The notes under the pieces: model-generated
Seen by the model: only the letters and a program-made list of their open reading frames with translations
What the model was told of the DNA's origin: nothing
The model's database searches: none
In this document: piece after piece, positions 35,251-43,874 of the stretch
How the letters are laid out: each line of letters opens with the position of its first letter
Position numbering within the stretch: the stretch's first letter is position 1
Assembly (NCBI GenBank): GCA_029260655.1
Contig: JAJDCU010000041.1
Coordinates: 27,850-91,849, forward strand
Length of the DNA: 64,000 nucleotides
From: Phycisphaeraceae bacterium
GTDB taxonomy: Bacteria; Planctomycetota; Phycisphaerae; Phycisphaerales; Phycisphaeraceae
Direction of reading: 5' to 3'
Translations under genes and position numbers: made by a program

Positions 35251-35616
35251 TCATTCCAGCTTAACAGAGCCGACCCGTTTAACAGGGCCGACCCGGATCG
35301 TGGCCCAACACGGTCGGCGGGGCTTAATAACGTCCAAGCCCCGGCTTACTTGTACAGCGGTCCATACGTGGGCATGGTTCGAGTACACCGGGCGAATCAC
35401 ACACACGAATCGCCGAAGTCTGCCGCGTCCTTCGGCATCAAACCGCCACGGCCAGACACCGAAACCGGGGATCGCTTGCTCACCTCGCCGATCAGGCTCA
35501 AGAGTAATTCGGAGTTCCCCGTTCTTACAAAACACCTGTGCCAGTTTCACAACGATCTGCTACGAACTAAGGCGACGCCCTTCTTCAAACGCCTTGATCT
35601 CTTTTGACTCGATCAT
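35251..35616 (-). pseudogene. AT-richer reading frame interrupted by one TAG
   Basis: An ATG at 35616 opens MIESKEIKAFEEGRRLSS, then a single in-frame TAG (35562-35560), then the same frame continues QIVVKLAQVFCKNGELRITL for a further 100 codons to TGA at 35251. The uninterrupted 122-codon frame and protein-like composition suggest a former gene with a nonsense mutation; a GTG at 35550 could restart it. I do not recognise the family. Third-position GC is lower than in neighbouring genes, hinting at transfer. Confidence 0.35.
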
Positions 35617-35899
35617 CCGGGCATAAAAAGACACTCATTCAATCTGGATCAACTTTCGAGGAAAATCAAGTATTACTACGTATAGATACAAGCTGACGAT
35701 AAGGCTATGATCAGATATTAATATCCATAATACTTTGTATCCCGGTGGGTTACTACATTTTACTTTCTCAATCAAGTACTACTACCGATGTTTTTTCACC
35801 GTCATTTTGCCGAAGAATTACCAGCAAGGGGTTCAGGTTAGCCTGATATAGGAAGTAATATGTCTGATTAGCTAGCCGTCCTTGACGGAGTTTTGTTAC
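35617..35899. other. AT-rich intergenic region with direct repeats
   Basis: This stretch is distinctly AT-rich against the rest of the window. ATCAAGTATTACTAC (35665-35679) recurs as ATCAAGTACTACTAC (35771-35785), same orientation, 106 bases apart, about ten helical turns. The ribosome site GACGGAG for the next gene ends at 35890. Likely the control region of the downstream regulator gene. Confidence 0.5.
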
Positions 35900-37066
35900 A
35901 TGAATACAGCCAAGTGTCAGGCCGCCCCCGATGATTCGAGCCTACGCGGTTTCCGTAAGAACCAGTTGGCGGATATCGATCAGGCGTTGGCGCGCTTGCC
36001 CCAGCTCTGCGAGGACTTGGGCGTGCAAGTGCCTAAGACACGAGATAGCTTTGACCTGGAACATCAGGAACTGGCGCTGAAGATCGAGCACGCCGGCGGC
36101 GGGCAATCCACACTGGCATGCGCCGGTCGATATTTCACGCAATGCACCATCTGTATGTTCACGACAACTTATGTGCATAAGGGCGGTCGATGCGAGGTCG
36201 GGCTGCCCACGGTGTGGGGCGCGACCGAAGACGTCGTGGGCCATGTCTTGGGCTGCCGGCATGTAAGGGGGCTGGTCCACGAGCTTCTGGTCCAAAGCAC
36301 CGAGCCGATCCAGCTGAACCATTTCGTGCCGAATCAAGCGGCGGACACCCTGGCCGATCAGGGCCTGGCGTCGAAGGGCGTATCCAATCTGACCGGGCGG
36401 GTTCTGCTGTACGCGCCCCAGCCCGCCGAGGCCCACATCCTGTCCCACCTGCTGAAGGACTCGCCGGTCAAGCTCACGGTCCAGACCGATCTGGGCGGGG
36501 TGCTGGATGTCCTCAAGCAGCAGCAGTTCGACCTGATGCTCTGCGACACGGCGCTGGCCCCGGATGAGGCCGTGAAGAACATGACCCGGATACGGGACGC
36601 GGGTTATTCAAGGGAGCTGATCCCGTTGGTCAGCCGACGCCAGCAGATCGATAGCCAGGCGCTGCAGTCATTAAACGTGACGCAGACGGTCACCAAGCCA
36701 TTGGATACCGAACAGCTGACCTGTTGCCTGCGCGGGGTCCTGGGGGGGACCCCCGTGCAGACCAACGGGTCGCACTCGTCATCCAGCCGCTTCGCCGACG
36801 ATCCCGAGATGGCCGAGCTGTTGGTCTGGTACCGCGATCACATCAAGTCGGTGCTGCACGAGATCGAACAGGGGATACTCGGCCAGGACCTCCAGGCGGT
36901 AACGTCCTGCTGCCGGACCTTATCCGATACCGGGGGCAGCTACGGTTACGACGCGTTGAGCGAGCTGGCGGACCAGACCCTTTGTGAGATAAACGCGTCG
37001 ATGTCGATCGAGGAGTCATCGGGATCACTTCAGGAACTGATCAAGCTGGGGTACGCACTGCAGTAA
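35900..37066 (+). CDS. PilZ-like / receiver / HPt-like signalling protein with degenerate sites
   Basis: A 388-residue protein in three parts. Residues 60-145 look PilZ-like (GRYFTQCTICMFTTTYVHKG, CEVGLPTVWGATEDVVGHVL, GCRHVRGLVHELLVQST) but have unusual cysteines. Residues 165-285 form a receiver fold with VLLYAPQPAEAH in place of the acidic pair, Asp in FDLMLCDTALAPDEAV and Lys in TVTKPLDTEQL. Residues 300-388 are an HPt-like helical bundle: LVWYRDHIKSVLHEIEQGIL and SCCRTLSDTGGSYGYDALSEL, where the phosphorylatable His of xHxLKGxGGSFG is replaced by Cys. So it probably integrates signals without normal phosphotransfer. ATG 35900 has GACGGAG 9 bases upstream. A LuxR-type regulator follows. 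Confidence 0.65.
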   Translation: MNTAKCQAAPDDSSLRGFRKNQLADIDQALARLPQLCEDLGVQVPKTRDSFDLEHQELALKIEHAGGGQSTLACAGRYFTQCTICMFTTTYVHKGGRCEVGLPTVWGATEDVVGHVLGCRHVRGLVHELLVQSTEPIQLNHFVPNQAADTLADQGLASKGVSNLTGRVLLYAPQPAEAHILSHLLKDSPVKLTVQTDLGGVLDVLKQQQFDLMLCDTALAPDEAVKNMTRIRDAGYSRELIPLVSRRQQIDSQALQSLNVTQTVTKPLDTEQLTCCLRGVLGGTPVQTNGSHSSSSRFADDPEMAELLVWYRDHIKSVLHEIEQGILGQDLQAVTSCCRTLSDTGGSYGYDALSELADQTLCEINASMSIEESSGSLQELIKLGYALQ

Positions 37067-37133
37067 GCAGGGTTGGAGTTATCCAGGGGAGGGTGTGGCA
37101 GGGCCAATCGTGGCAATCCCGTTAGGGGGTATT

Positions 37134-37805
37134 GTGAGTGACAAAGTATCCGCGAGGTCTGAAAAATCCAAGCAAGAGGTTGTGACGGTCGTCGACCGCG
37201 ACAGGCCTCATGCCCAGGAAATCGCCAAGTTGCTGGCCGAGCATGGGTATGCTCCACAAGTGTTTCATGACGCCGAGCCCTTCCTCGAATCCATTGGCGC
37301 AGGGGGCTGCGCCTGCTGCATTGTCGACGGGGGTTTGAAATATCAAGACAGGCCCATGTTCGAGGCGGTTCTCGGCCACAGGAGCTGTCTTTCGATGCTG
37401 GTGTTCACCCAGGAGCCCTGCGTGCGGTGCGCCGTAAAAGCAATCCAGGGGGGAGCATTGACCTACCTGGAAACGCCCCTGGACCGAGAAACGCTCATCG
37501 ATCATATCCGCCGCGGTGTTCGGGCGTACCACGCATGCCGTAAACGGCGAGCCTGCCTGGAAGAACTGCACCATCGCTTCCGGCTCATGACTCAACGTGA
37601 GAACGAGGTGCTGCTGCGGCTTGTCGATGGCATGTCCAGCGAGGAGATCGCCAGAGAGTTGTCCCTGAGCCGGCGCACGATCGAATCGCACCGGTTCAAC
37701 ATCCTCCGAAAGTCAGAAGCCAACAACGCCGTGACCCTGGTGCGCAGCTGGTTGTCGTACCAGCATATGCGTGACCGGGACAGGCGGGTGCCTGAAAAAA
37801 TCTGA
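37134..37805 (+). CDS. FixJ-like response regulator with LuxR-type DNA-binding domain
   Basis: A 223-residue transcription regulator. The receiver domain (about 15-135) keeps a VVDRD acidic pair, Asp in CCIVDGGLKYQD and Thr in MLVFTQE, but the conserved Lys (LEKPF in FixJ) is Thr in TYLETPLDRETL, so phosphorylation signalling may be altered. The C-terminal LuxR helix-turn-helix is intact: LMTQRENEVLLRLVDGMSSE, EIARELSLSRRTIESHRFNI. GTG 37134 is chosen because AGGGGG lies 4-5 bases upstream. It lies 67 bases after the PilZ-like/HPt-like protein and probably shares its transcript. Confidence 0.88.
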   Translation: MSDKVSARSEKSKQEVVTVVDRDRPHAQEIAKLLAEHGYAPQVFHDAEPFLESIGAGGCACCIVDGGLKYQDRPMFEAVLGHRSCLSMLVFTQEPCVRCAVKAIQGGALTYLETPLDRETLIDHIRRGVRAYHACRKRRACLEELHHRFRLMTQRENEVLLRLVDGMSSEEIARELSLSRRTIESHRFNILRKSEANNAVTLVRSWLSYQHMRDRDRRVPEKI

Positions 37806-37989
37806 CATCTGACCCGCCGCTGTGATATCCGTCTGGCAACCAAACGCCCGCAGCCGCTTTGGAATCTACTCCGCCACCGGTCCCCGGCACTGCACGTCAG
37901 GCACTCAAAGCCCCGAACCGTTCGAAGCGAGCCAGTGGCCGGGGAGAAGAATAGGTCGGGAGTCGATTGAGCTGCTCCGCATTACACGT

Positions 37990-38913
37990 TTACTGTCTCA
38001 GTCCCCCGCTATCGTTTGCCCCGAGGTTCTGGAATATCTGGCGGGTCGCGTCGGACTGGTTGAGGGTGTAGAAGTGGATGCCCGCGACGTGGTGGTCCAA
38101 AAGGTCACGGCACTGCTCGGTGGCCCAGTGGATGCCGACGCGCTTGATGGCGTCTGGGTCTTCGCCGCAGCGGTGGATCGACCGTAATAGCGGCGCGGGG
38201 AAGCGTGAGCCGGCGGAGAGTTCGGCCATCCGCTGCATCCCCTTGGCGCTGCTGATCGGCATAATGCCGGCGACGATCGGGATGTTGATCCCAGCCAGTT
38301 CGCAGCGGTCACGGAAGTCGTAGAAGTCATGGTTGTCGAAGAACAGTTGGGTGCAGATGTAATCCGCGCCGGCGTCGACCTTCTGCTTGAGGTGGTCCAT
38401 CTCCGTTAACCGGTTGGGGGTTCCGGGGTGTCCCTCGGGGAAACCGGCGACGCCGATGCCAAACCCGCGTCCCCCCGGGTCGGGGTGGGTGCCAGAACCG
38501 TTGAACTTTTTGATGAACCGGACCAGATCCACGGCGTGCTGGAAGGCGTCAGCGGCCTTGTCGTACCCCGCCAAGTCGCGCGGCGGGTCGCCGCCCAGCG
38601 CCAGGATGTTACTGATCCCGTGCCCGGCGTAGCGCTGAAGGATCGACTGGATGTCCTGCTCGCTGTGGCAGACACAGGTCAGGTGCGGGATCGTCGTGAC
38701 GTTCAGTTCCTTGCGGGCGCGCACGACCAGGTCGTGGGTCAGATCTCGGGTCGAGCCCCCGGCCCCGTAGGTCACCGACACAAAGGAAGGCTTGAGAGGC
38801 TGGAGTTCCCGGATCGCGTGGTACAGACGTTCGACCGACGCCTCGGTCTTGGGCGGGAAGAACTCGAAAGAGAACGTTGGGCTGCTTGCCTGAAATATGT
38901 CCGTGATGTGCAT
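37990..38913 (-). CDS. metF: methylenetetrahydrofolate reductase
   Basis: Reduces 5,10-methylene-THF to 5-methyl-THF with FAD, supplying methyl groups for methionine synthesis. The 307-residue length fits bacterial MetF. Conserved segments are FSFEFFPPKTEASVERLYHA (catalytic Glu), FVSVTYGAGGSTRD, HLTCVCHSEQDIQSIL, NILALGGDPPRDL, GVAGFPEGHPGTPN (with RLTEMDHLKQKVDAGADYI) and IPIVAGIMPISSAKGMQRM. No SAM riboswitch-like structure or S-box is evident in the short upstream region. It is divergent from the GT2 gene. Confidence 0.96.
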   Translation of the reverse strand: MHITDIFQASSPTFSFEFFPPKTEASVERLYHAIRELQPLKPSFVSVTYGAGGSTRDLTHDLVVRARKELNVTTIPHLTCVCHSEQDIQSILQRYAGHGISNILALGGDPPRDLAGYDKAADAFQHAVDLVRFIKKFNGSGTHPDPGGRGFGIGVAGFPEGHPGTPNRLTEMDHLKQKVDAGADYICTQLFFDNHDFYDFRDRCELAGINIPIVAGIMPISSAKGMQRMAELSAGSRFPAPLLRSIHRCGEDPDAIKRVGIHWATEQCRDLLDHHVAGIHFYTLNQSDATRQIFQNLGANDSGGLRQ

Positions 38914-38999
38914 TGTTGACTATCCTAACATCCCCGTGAGCCCCCGGCACCAGGAACCCAAGCCCCGCGCCCGCCTCGTTGACCGGGCCACATTTGCCC

Positions 39000-39734
39000 A
39001 TGACCCGTACCCAACCCCTGGCTATCGACCTGATCGTGCCCGCGCGCAACGAGGAAACGAACATCGCCGCCATGCTCGAAACGTTGCCCGTGGGGTTTTT
39101 CCGGCACGTGATCGTGGCGGACAACGGCTCAACCGACCGGACGGCCGAGCTCGCCAGGCAAGGCGGTGCGTCTGTGGTTTACGAGTCCAGGCCGGGCTAC
39201 GGCGCGGCCTGCCAGGCGGGGCTTGCCTGGATCCGTTCGCTTGGGCCTGACCAGGCCCCTTGCGCGGTGGCGTTTATGGATGCCGACCTCGCCGACGACC
39301 CCGCCCAGCTTCCCGCGCTGTGTGAGCAGGTGACCTCGGGCAGGGCCGATCTAGTTATCGGAACCCGGATCAACCTGGCACAGCCGGGGGCGATGGACCC
39401 GCATCAACGGTTTGGGAACTGGCTGGCCTGCCGATTGATCGCGTCGGCGACCGGTCGGCGTTACAGGGACCTGGGACCGATGCGTGTGGTCGCCTGGCCG
39501 AGCATGCAGGCCCTGCACATGCGGGACATGACCTGGGGCTGGACGGTCGAGATGCAGTACAAGGCGGCGGTGCTTGGCCTGCGTGTCTGTGAGATCGACG
39601 TGCCCTACCGCAAGCGTCGATCTGGCAAGAGCAAGATCTCCGGGTCACTGATCGGCAGCGCCAAGGCGGGGGTGAAGATCATCACCACGATCTTCGGCCT
39701 GTGGTGGGCTGGCCGGGATGATCGAAATACGTGA
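39000..39734 (+). CDS. family 2 glycosyltransferase
   Basis: A 244-residue GT-A fold transferase similar to dolichol- or undecaprenyl-phosphate sugar synthases. The N-terminus is DLIVPARNEETNIAAMLETL, then VIVADNGSTDRTAELARQGG, GYGAACQAGLAWI and the metal-binding FMDADLADDPAQL. GNWLACRLIASATGRRYRDL with GPMRVVAW and VEMQYKAAVLGLRVCEIDVP plus YRKRRSGKSKISGS are typical of this family. A hydrophobic C-terminal helix (KIITTIFGLWWAG) suggests membrane contact. ATG 39000 preserves the family start; the donor sugar cannot be deduced. Confidence 0.92.
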   Translation: MTRTQPLAIDLIVPARNEETNIAAMLETLPVGFFRHVIVADNGSTDRTAELARQGGASVVYESRPGYGAACQAGLAWIRSLGPDQAPCAVAFMDADLADDPAQLPALCEQVTSGRADLVIGTRINLAQPGAMDPHQRFGNWLACRLIASATGRRYRDLGPMRVVAWPSMQALHMRDMTWGWTVEMQYKAAVLGLRVCEIDVPYRKRRSGKSKISGSLIGSAKAGVKIITTIFGLWWAGRDDRNT

Positions 39735-39794
39735 TTTATCATCGTGTGCCAGAAAGACGCCCATATTCGGCGAACCCAGGCTTGGCGGGCGCAT

Positions 39795-39822
39795 AAAAAG
39801 AGGACGCGCCGGGGCGTCCCTC
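39795..39822 (-). terminator. terminator of the DUF2203 gene
   Basis: On the minus strand GAGGGACGC and GCGTCCTC form a stem with a one-base bulge and GC-rich loop, followed by TTTTTATG. It lies 30 bases after the stop. Confidence 0.85.
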
Positions 39823-39850
39823 GTAAGCCAATCGATTGTACTAACTGGGT

Positions 39851-40282
39851 TTAGTCTTCCTCAGTATCGAGCAGCGCCACGGGCTGTCGCCCGGCCAGGC
39901 CGGCGTCGGTCTCGTGCCAGTGGCCGATCCCCGACTCGCCCCGCTTCCAGCACAGCAGGATGTCCCGGCCCTCGTGGATCGCGGGGAAGTCGACCAGCCC
40001 CAGCTCGAAGTCCTTCAGCTCCACGCCGACCGCGTGCAGTTCATCGACCAGGACGCTCAGGCGGTCCATCGCGGTTTCATACGCGGCCTCGGCCCCGCCG
40101 TCCGACCCGCCGGGCAGGTCGCCGTTGCGTCGCATCTCAAGGATCCGGCCGTACACCTCGGTGATATCATCGACGATCCGAGAAACATACGGCAGGGCGC
40201 TGTTGGCCTGGGCCAGTGAAAAAGACTTCGTGTCGGTGTCGGCGGTTTGCGGGGTCTTGATGTAGGCGTTTTCGGTAGTCAT
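39851..40282 (-). CDS. DUF2203 family protein
   Basis: A 143-residue protein of the DUF2203 family, which is of unknown function. It opens with a helical FSLAQANSALPYVSRIVDDI and carries the family signature LVDFPAIHEGRDILLCWKRG followed by ESGIGHWHETDAGLAGRQP. The two conserved histidines and tryptophans of GHWHE suggest a binding site, but no activity is known. Only one long helical pair precedes the signature. It has its own terminator and is not part of a visible operon. Confidence 0.88.
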   Translation of the reverse strand: MTTENAYIKTPQTADTDTKSFSLAQANSALPYVSRIVDDITEVYGRILEMRRNGDLPGGSDGGAEAAYETAMDRLSVLVDELHAVGVELKDFELGLVDFPAIHEGRDILLCWKRGESGIGHWHETDAGLAGRQPVALLDTEED

Positions 40283-40516
40283 GATCGCACCGTATCCGGG
40301 TATGTATGATTTCGAGCCCGCTGCGGCAAGTCAACCGACCGCACCCAACTGTCCCACCGCGTGGCCCTCTGGCAGGGCCCCGGTCCATCGCGGCACCTCT
40401 TCGACAAACAACCTATCGGCGAAAAACAGGGGCTAGATTCAAAAACCGCCCGACCGCCCGGGACAGTCGCACGTTCGATAATCTCTGGGATAATTAGCGA
40501 AGAACGGTCAGAACGA

Positions 40517-43500
40517 TCACACCGATTGCACCGCCTGGGCCGACCCGCCTCCGCGCAGCTGCAAATAAAAATACTTGAGGTCCAGCACCAGGCTGAATAG
40601 AAGCGGCACGACGACCAGGGTGAATATGGTCGAGACGATCAACCCGCCGATCACGACACTGCCCAGGCCCTTGTACAGCTCGCTGCCGGAGCCGGGCATG
40701 AGCACCAGCGGGAGCATCCCACAGACGCTGGTGGCGGTGGTCATGAAAATCGGACGGATACGTGAGCGGACCGACTCACGGATCGCCTCACGCGGCTGCA
40801 AGGCGCCGGTCACGTCACCCGCGCCTTCGCCAAGGCCCCGCATGAAGTTAAGCGCCTGGTGGACGATCAGGATCGCGTTGTTCACGACGATCCCGATCAG
40901 GATGACGAACCCGAGCATGGTCAGCGTGTCCAGTTGCTGGCTGGGATCGGCCGCATGCACCAGCGCCAGCCCGATGAACCCGCCGATCGTCGCCAACGGC
41001 ACGCTGAACATGATGACCGCCGGGTACAGGAAGCTCTCGAACAGCGCCGCCATCAGCAGGAAGGTGACCAGCAGGGCGAGGAACATCCGGCTGCCGCCCA
41101 GGCTCAGTAACGAACCAATGGTCGGCCCATGCCACCGCCCCAGCAGGGTTTGTCGAACCTGTGTCAGCTTATCTGCCGTGCCTGCCAGGTTCACCCGTAC
41201 CGCGGGGGGAAGCGAACCATCAGACCGCATCTGCCCGACCACGGATTCGATCTGGCCTGTCGCCGTCTCAAGCGGCACCCCCTCAGGATCTACCGTCAGC
41301 TTGATCGATCGCTGCTGCTCGATCCGCTTGATCTGCTGGGGGGCATCGGCGCGGGTGAACTTAGCGATCGAAGACAACGGCACGATCGCCGACCGGTCGT
41401 TTAGACGGTCATAAACCGCGACCGGGACCTGACCGATCGTGTCCGTGCTGATCGGGATCGACGGGTCGCGGACCAGCAGCAGGTCGATCGTGTCCCCGTC
41501 GTAGCGGTAATCCCCGACAACCGCCCCGTCGATCAGGGCCTGGACACCCAGCCCCATCGCGGCGCGGTCGACCTGGAGGTCCGCCGCCTTGACCGGGTCG
41601 GTGCGAACCTGCAGCTCGGGCCCGGGCAGCGCATAGTTCGAAGGGTCTGCGCGTACGGCGTGCCGGCCGAACAGATCTATCAGCCGGGCCTCGACCGCCT
41701 GTGTGCTTTGCCCAAGCTCGACCAGGTCCGCCGCGCTGATCTCGATGTCGATCGTGTTGGTGCCGCCGAGGCCGCGTCCGAACAGCGAGGTCTGCGTGGC
41801 GAAACCGAACGACCCCGGGTTCGCGAACATCGCACTGGTCAGCAACCCGGCCAACGGCTCGACGTTGGTCTTGTCCACACTCGACGCGCCCATGAACACC
41901 GTTCCGCCAAACGACACGAAAAAATAGTTCTCGATCGGCGGGATATCCTCCATCGGGGCGAACGGGGGCATCGGCGAAGCGACCGGCGGCAGGCCGGCAA
42001 GCTCGTCATATGTCGACGCCTCCCAGTAAGGCCTGACTTTCGTTTCGATCCGGTCACCCAGCACGCCCGCGTGGTCGAGGCTGTATCCCGGGGGGTTGAA
42101 CATGATCCCGAATACCAGGTTGCGGTTCCCCGCCGGCAGGTACGACGAAGGCGGCATCAGCAGGTACGCGCCCAGCAGCGACGTAACCGTGAACGCGGCC
42201 ACGATCCCGACGCGCTGCCAGACCCGCCTGGGCGTCCGATCGGTCAGCCGGTAGATCAACGAAGAATACAGATCCACGAAACGGTTCAGCACACCGGTCA
42301 GCCCCCACAGCCCACGCGCCTTAGTCAGCACCTGGCCGTGACCGCCTTCGTCATCGTGCGATCGCAGGAACCGCGCCGACGCGGACGGGATCACCGTGAT
42401 CGACACCACCAGCGACAGCAGCACCGCGGCGCAGATCGCGATCGCGATGTCCCGGAACAGTTGCCCGGCCTCGTCCTGCACGGTCAGGATCGGCACGAAG
42501 ACCGCCACCGTCGTCAGCGTCGACGCCAGGATCGCCCCCCAGACCTCACGCGCCCCGTCGTAGGCCGCCTGCCCAACGGGCTTGCCCATCAACAGGTGCC
42601 GGTCGATGTTCTCCAGCACGACGATCGCCGCGTCCACGACCATCCCCACAGCAAACGCAAGCCCCGCCAGGCTGATCACGTTCAGGTTCCGCCCCGCCGC
42701 GGTCATCACCACAAATGTCCCGATGATCGAGATCGGAATCGACATCGCCACCACCGCCGTGGGCCTGACCGTCCTTAAAAACGCGAGCAGCACCAAGCCG
42801 GCGAGCGTCCCGCCGATCACCAGGTTCCACTGCACCAGCGAAACCGCGTCGTCGATATAAACCGTCTCGTCGTAGACCTGTTGAATCTTCGCCCCGGGTG
42901 CGATCGCCGGCAAGACCTGCTCGTTGATCCGCGTGATCTGAAGGCGCAGCTCGTGCATCGCCTCGATCACGTTCGACCCGGTCTTGCGGATCACCTGGAA
43001 CGCCATCGCCGGCTGGCCTCTGGACCGCACAAAGCTGCGGCGCTTCTGCAGCGTCAGATCAACCTCGGCAAGATCACCTACTCGGATCGGACCGCCCGAT
43101 TCGTCATACGCGACCACCGTCTGGCGGACCTGATCGAGTGTGTCGTACTGCCCGATCGTACGGACCCGCACGTCAAGCCGGCCCTCTGACAGTTCACCGG
43201 CCGAGACGTTCACGTTCTCGCCACGCAGCGCCGACACCAGTGCGCTAAACGAGATCCCACGCTGCGCCAGATCGCGGGGATCGACCTGGACATGGACCTG
43301 GCGCTCCCGCCCGCCGTAGATGTTGATCTCACCCACCCCACCGACCCGCTCCAATTGCGGGCGTATCCGGCGGTCCGCGGTATCGAAAAAACCAGCGACA
43401 TCAAACGACGGGTCGTCGCTGGTCAGGACCAGCCACGCCATCGCGTTCTCCTGCGCCGAGTCGGCAACGGTGACGACCGGCTCGTCCACGTCATCGGGGT

Positions 43501-43852
43501 ACTCGGGGACCTCGCGCAGCTTGTCCGAAACCTCCTGCAGGGCCCGGTCCATGTTCGTGCCCAGGTGAAACTCCAGTTCGATCTCGCCGCCGCCCTGTGA
43601 CGCCGTCGAGGTCATCTTCTTCAACCCCGTCACACCGTCCAGCTTCTTCTCCTGCTCCTGAACGATGTCCTTCTCGACCTCCTGGGGGCTTCGGCCTGTC
43701 CAGTTGGTCTCGATCGTGATGATCGGCTGATCGACGTTCGGCGTAAGCTGGATCGGGATCTGAAACAACGCGATCAAACCAAACAACACCGTCAGCAGCA
43801 CGCCGACCGCGACTTTCACAGGGTTCTGGATAGCGAAGCGGATGTAGTCCAT
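40517..43852 (-). CDS. RND-family efflux pump, inner-membrane transporter
   Basis: A 1111-residue AcrB/HAE1-type proton-driven transporter. It starts MDYIRFAIQNPVKVAVGVLL with the first membrane helix, has two large periplasmic loops and a second set of six helices. Family sites are QIPIQLTPNVDQPIITIETN, GRSPQEVEKDIVQEQEKKLD, IPISIIGTFVVMTAAGRNLN with LAFAVGMVVDAAIVVLENID (the charged residues of helix 4 that relay protons), and FVILIGIVVNNAILIVHQAL. It is encoded just after its adaptor (22-base gap). The outer-membrane TolC-like partner is not in the window. Substrates are unknown. Confidence 0.95.
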   Translation of the reverse strand: MDYIRFAIQNPVKVAVGVLLTVLFGLIALFQIPIQLTPNVDQPIITIETNWTGRSPQEVEKDIVQEQEKKLDGVTGLKKMTSTASQGGGEIELEFHLGTNMDRALQEVSDKLREVPEYPDDVDEPVVTVADSAQENAMAWLVLTSDDPSFDVAGFFDTADRRIRPQLERVGGVGEINIYGGRERQVHVQVDPRDLAQRGISFSALVSALRGENVNVSAGELSEGRLDVRVRTIGQYDTLDQVRQTVVAYDESGGPIRVGDLAEVDLTLQKRRSFVRSRGQPAMAFQVIRKTGSNVIEAMHELRLQITRINEQVLPAIAPGAKIQQVYDETVYIDDAVSLVQWNLVIGGTLAGLVLLAFLRTVRPTAVVAMSIPISIIGTFVVMTAAGRNLNVISLAGLAFAVGMVVDAAIVVLENIDRHLLMGKPVGQAAYDGAREVWGAILASTLTTVAVFVPILTVQDEAGQLFRDIAIAICAAVLLSLVVSITVIPSASARFLRSHDDEGGHGQVLTKARGLWGLTGVLNRFVDLYSSLIYRLTDRTPRRVWQRVGIVAAFTVTSLLGAYLLMPPSSYLPAGNRNLVFGIMFNPPGYSLDHAGVLGDRIETKVRPYWEASTYDELAGLPPVASPMPPFAPMEDIPPIENYFFVSFGGTVFMGASSVDKTNVEPLAGLLTSAMFANPGSFGFATQTSLFGRGLGGTNTIDIEISAADLVELGQSTQAVEARLIDLFGRHAVRADPSNYALPGPELQVRTDPVKAADLQVDRAAMGLGVQALIDGAVVGDYRYDGDTIDLLLVRDPSIPISTDTIGQVPVAVYDRLNDRSAIVPLSSIAKFTRADAPQQIKRIEQQRSIKLTVDPEGVPLETATGQIESVVGQMRSDGSLPPAVRVNLAGTADKLTQVRQTLLGRWHGPTIGSLLSLGGSRMFLALLVTFLLMAALFESFLYPAVIMFSVPLATIGGFIGLALVHAADPSQQLDTLTMLGFVILIGIVVNNAILIVHQALNFMRGLGEGAGDVTGALQPREAIRESVRSRIRPIFMTTATSVCGMLPLVLMPGSGSELYKGLGSVVIGGLIVSTIFTLVVVPLLFSLVLDLKYFYLQLRGGGSAQAVQSV

Positions 43853-43874
43853 AGGGGAGGTGGTTGGTGGTTGG

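Noticed and set aside
35350..35607. 85-codon frame on the plus strand
   Set aside because: Opposite to the stop-split frame, with no ribosome site and no similarity; probably a shadow.
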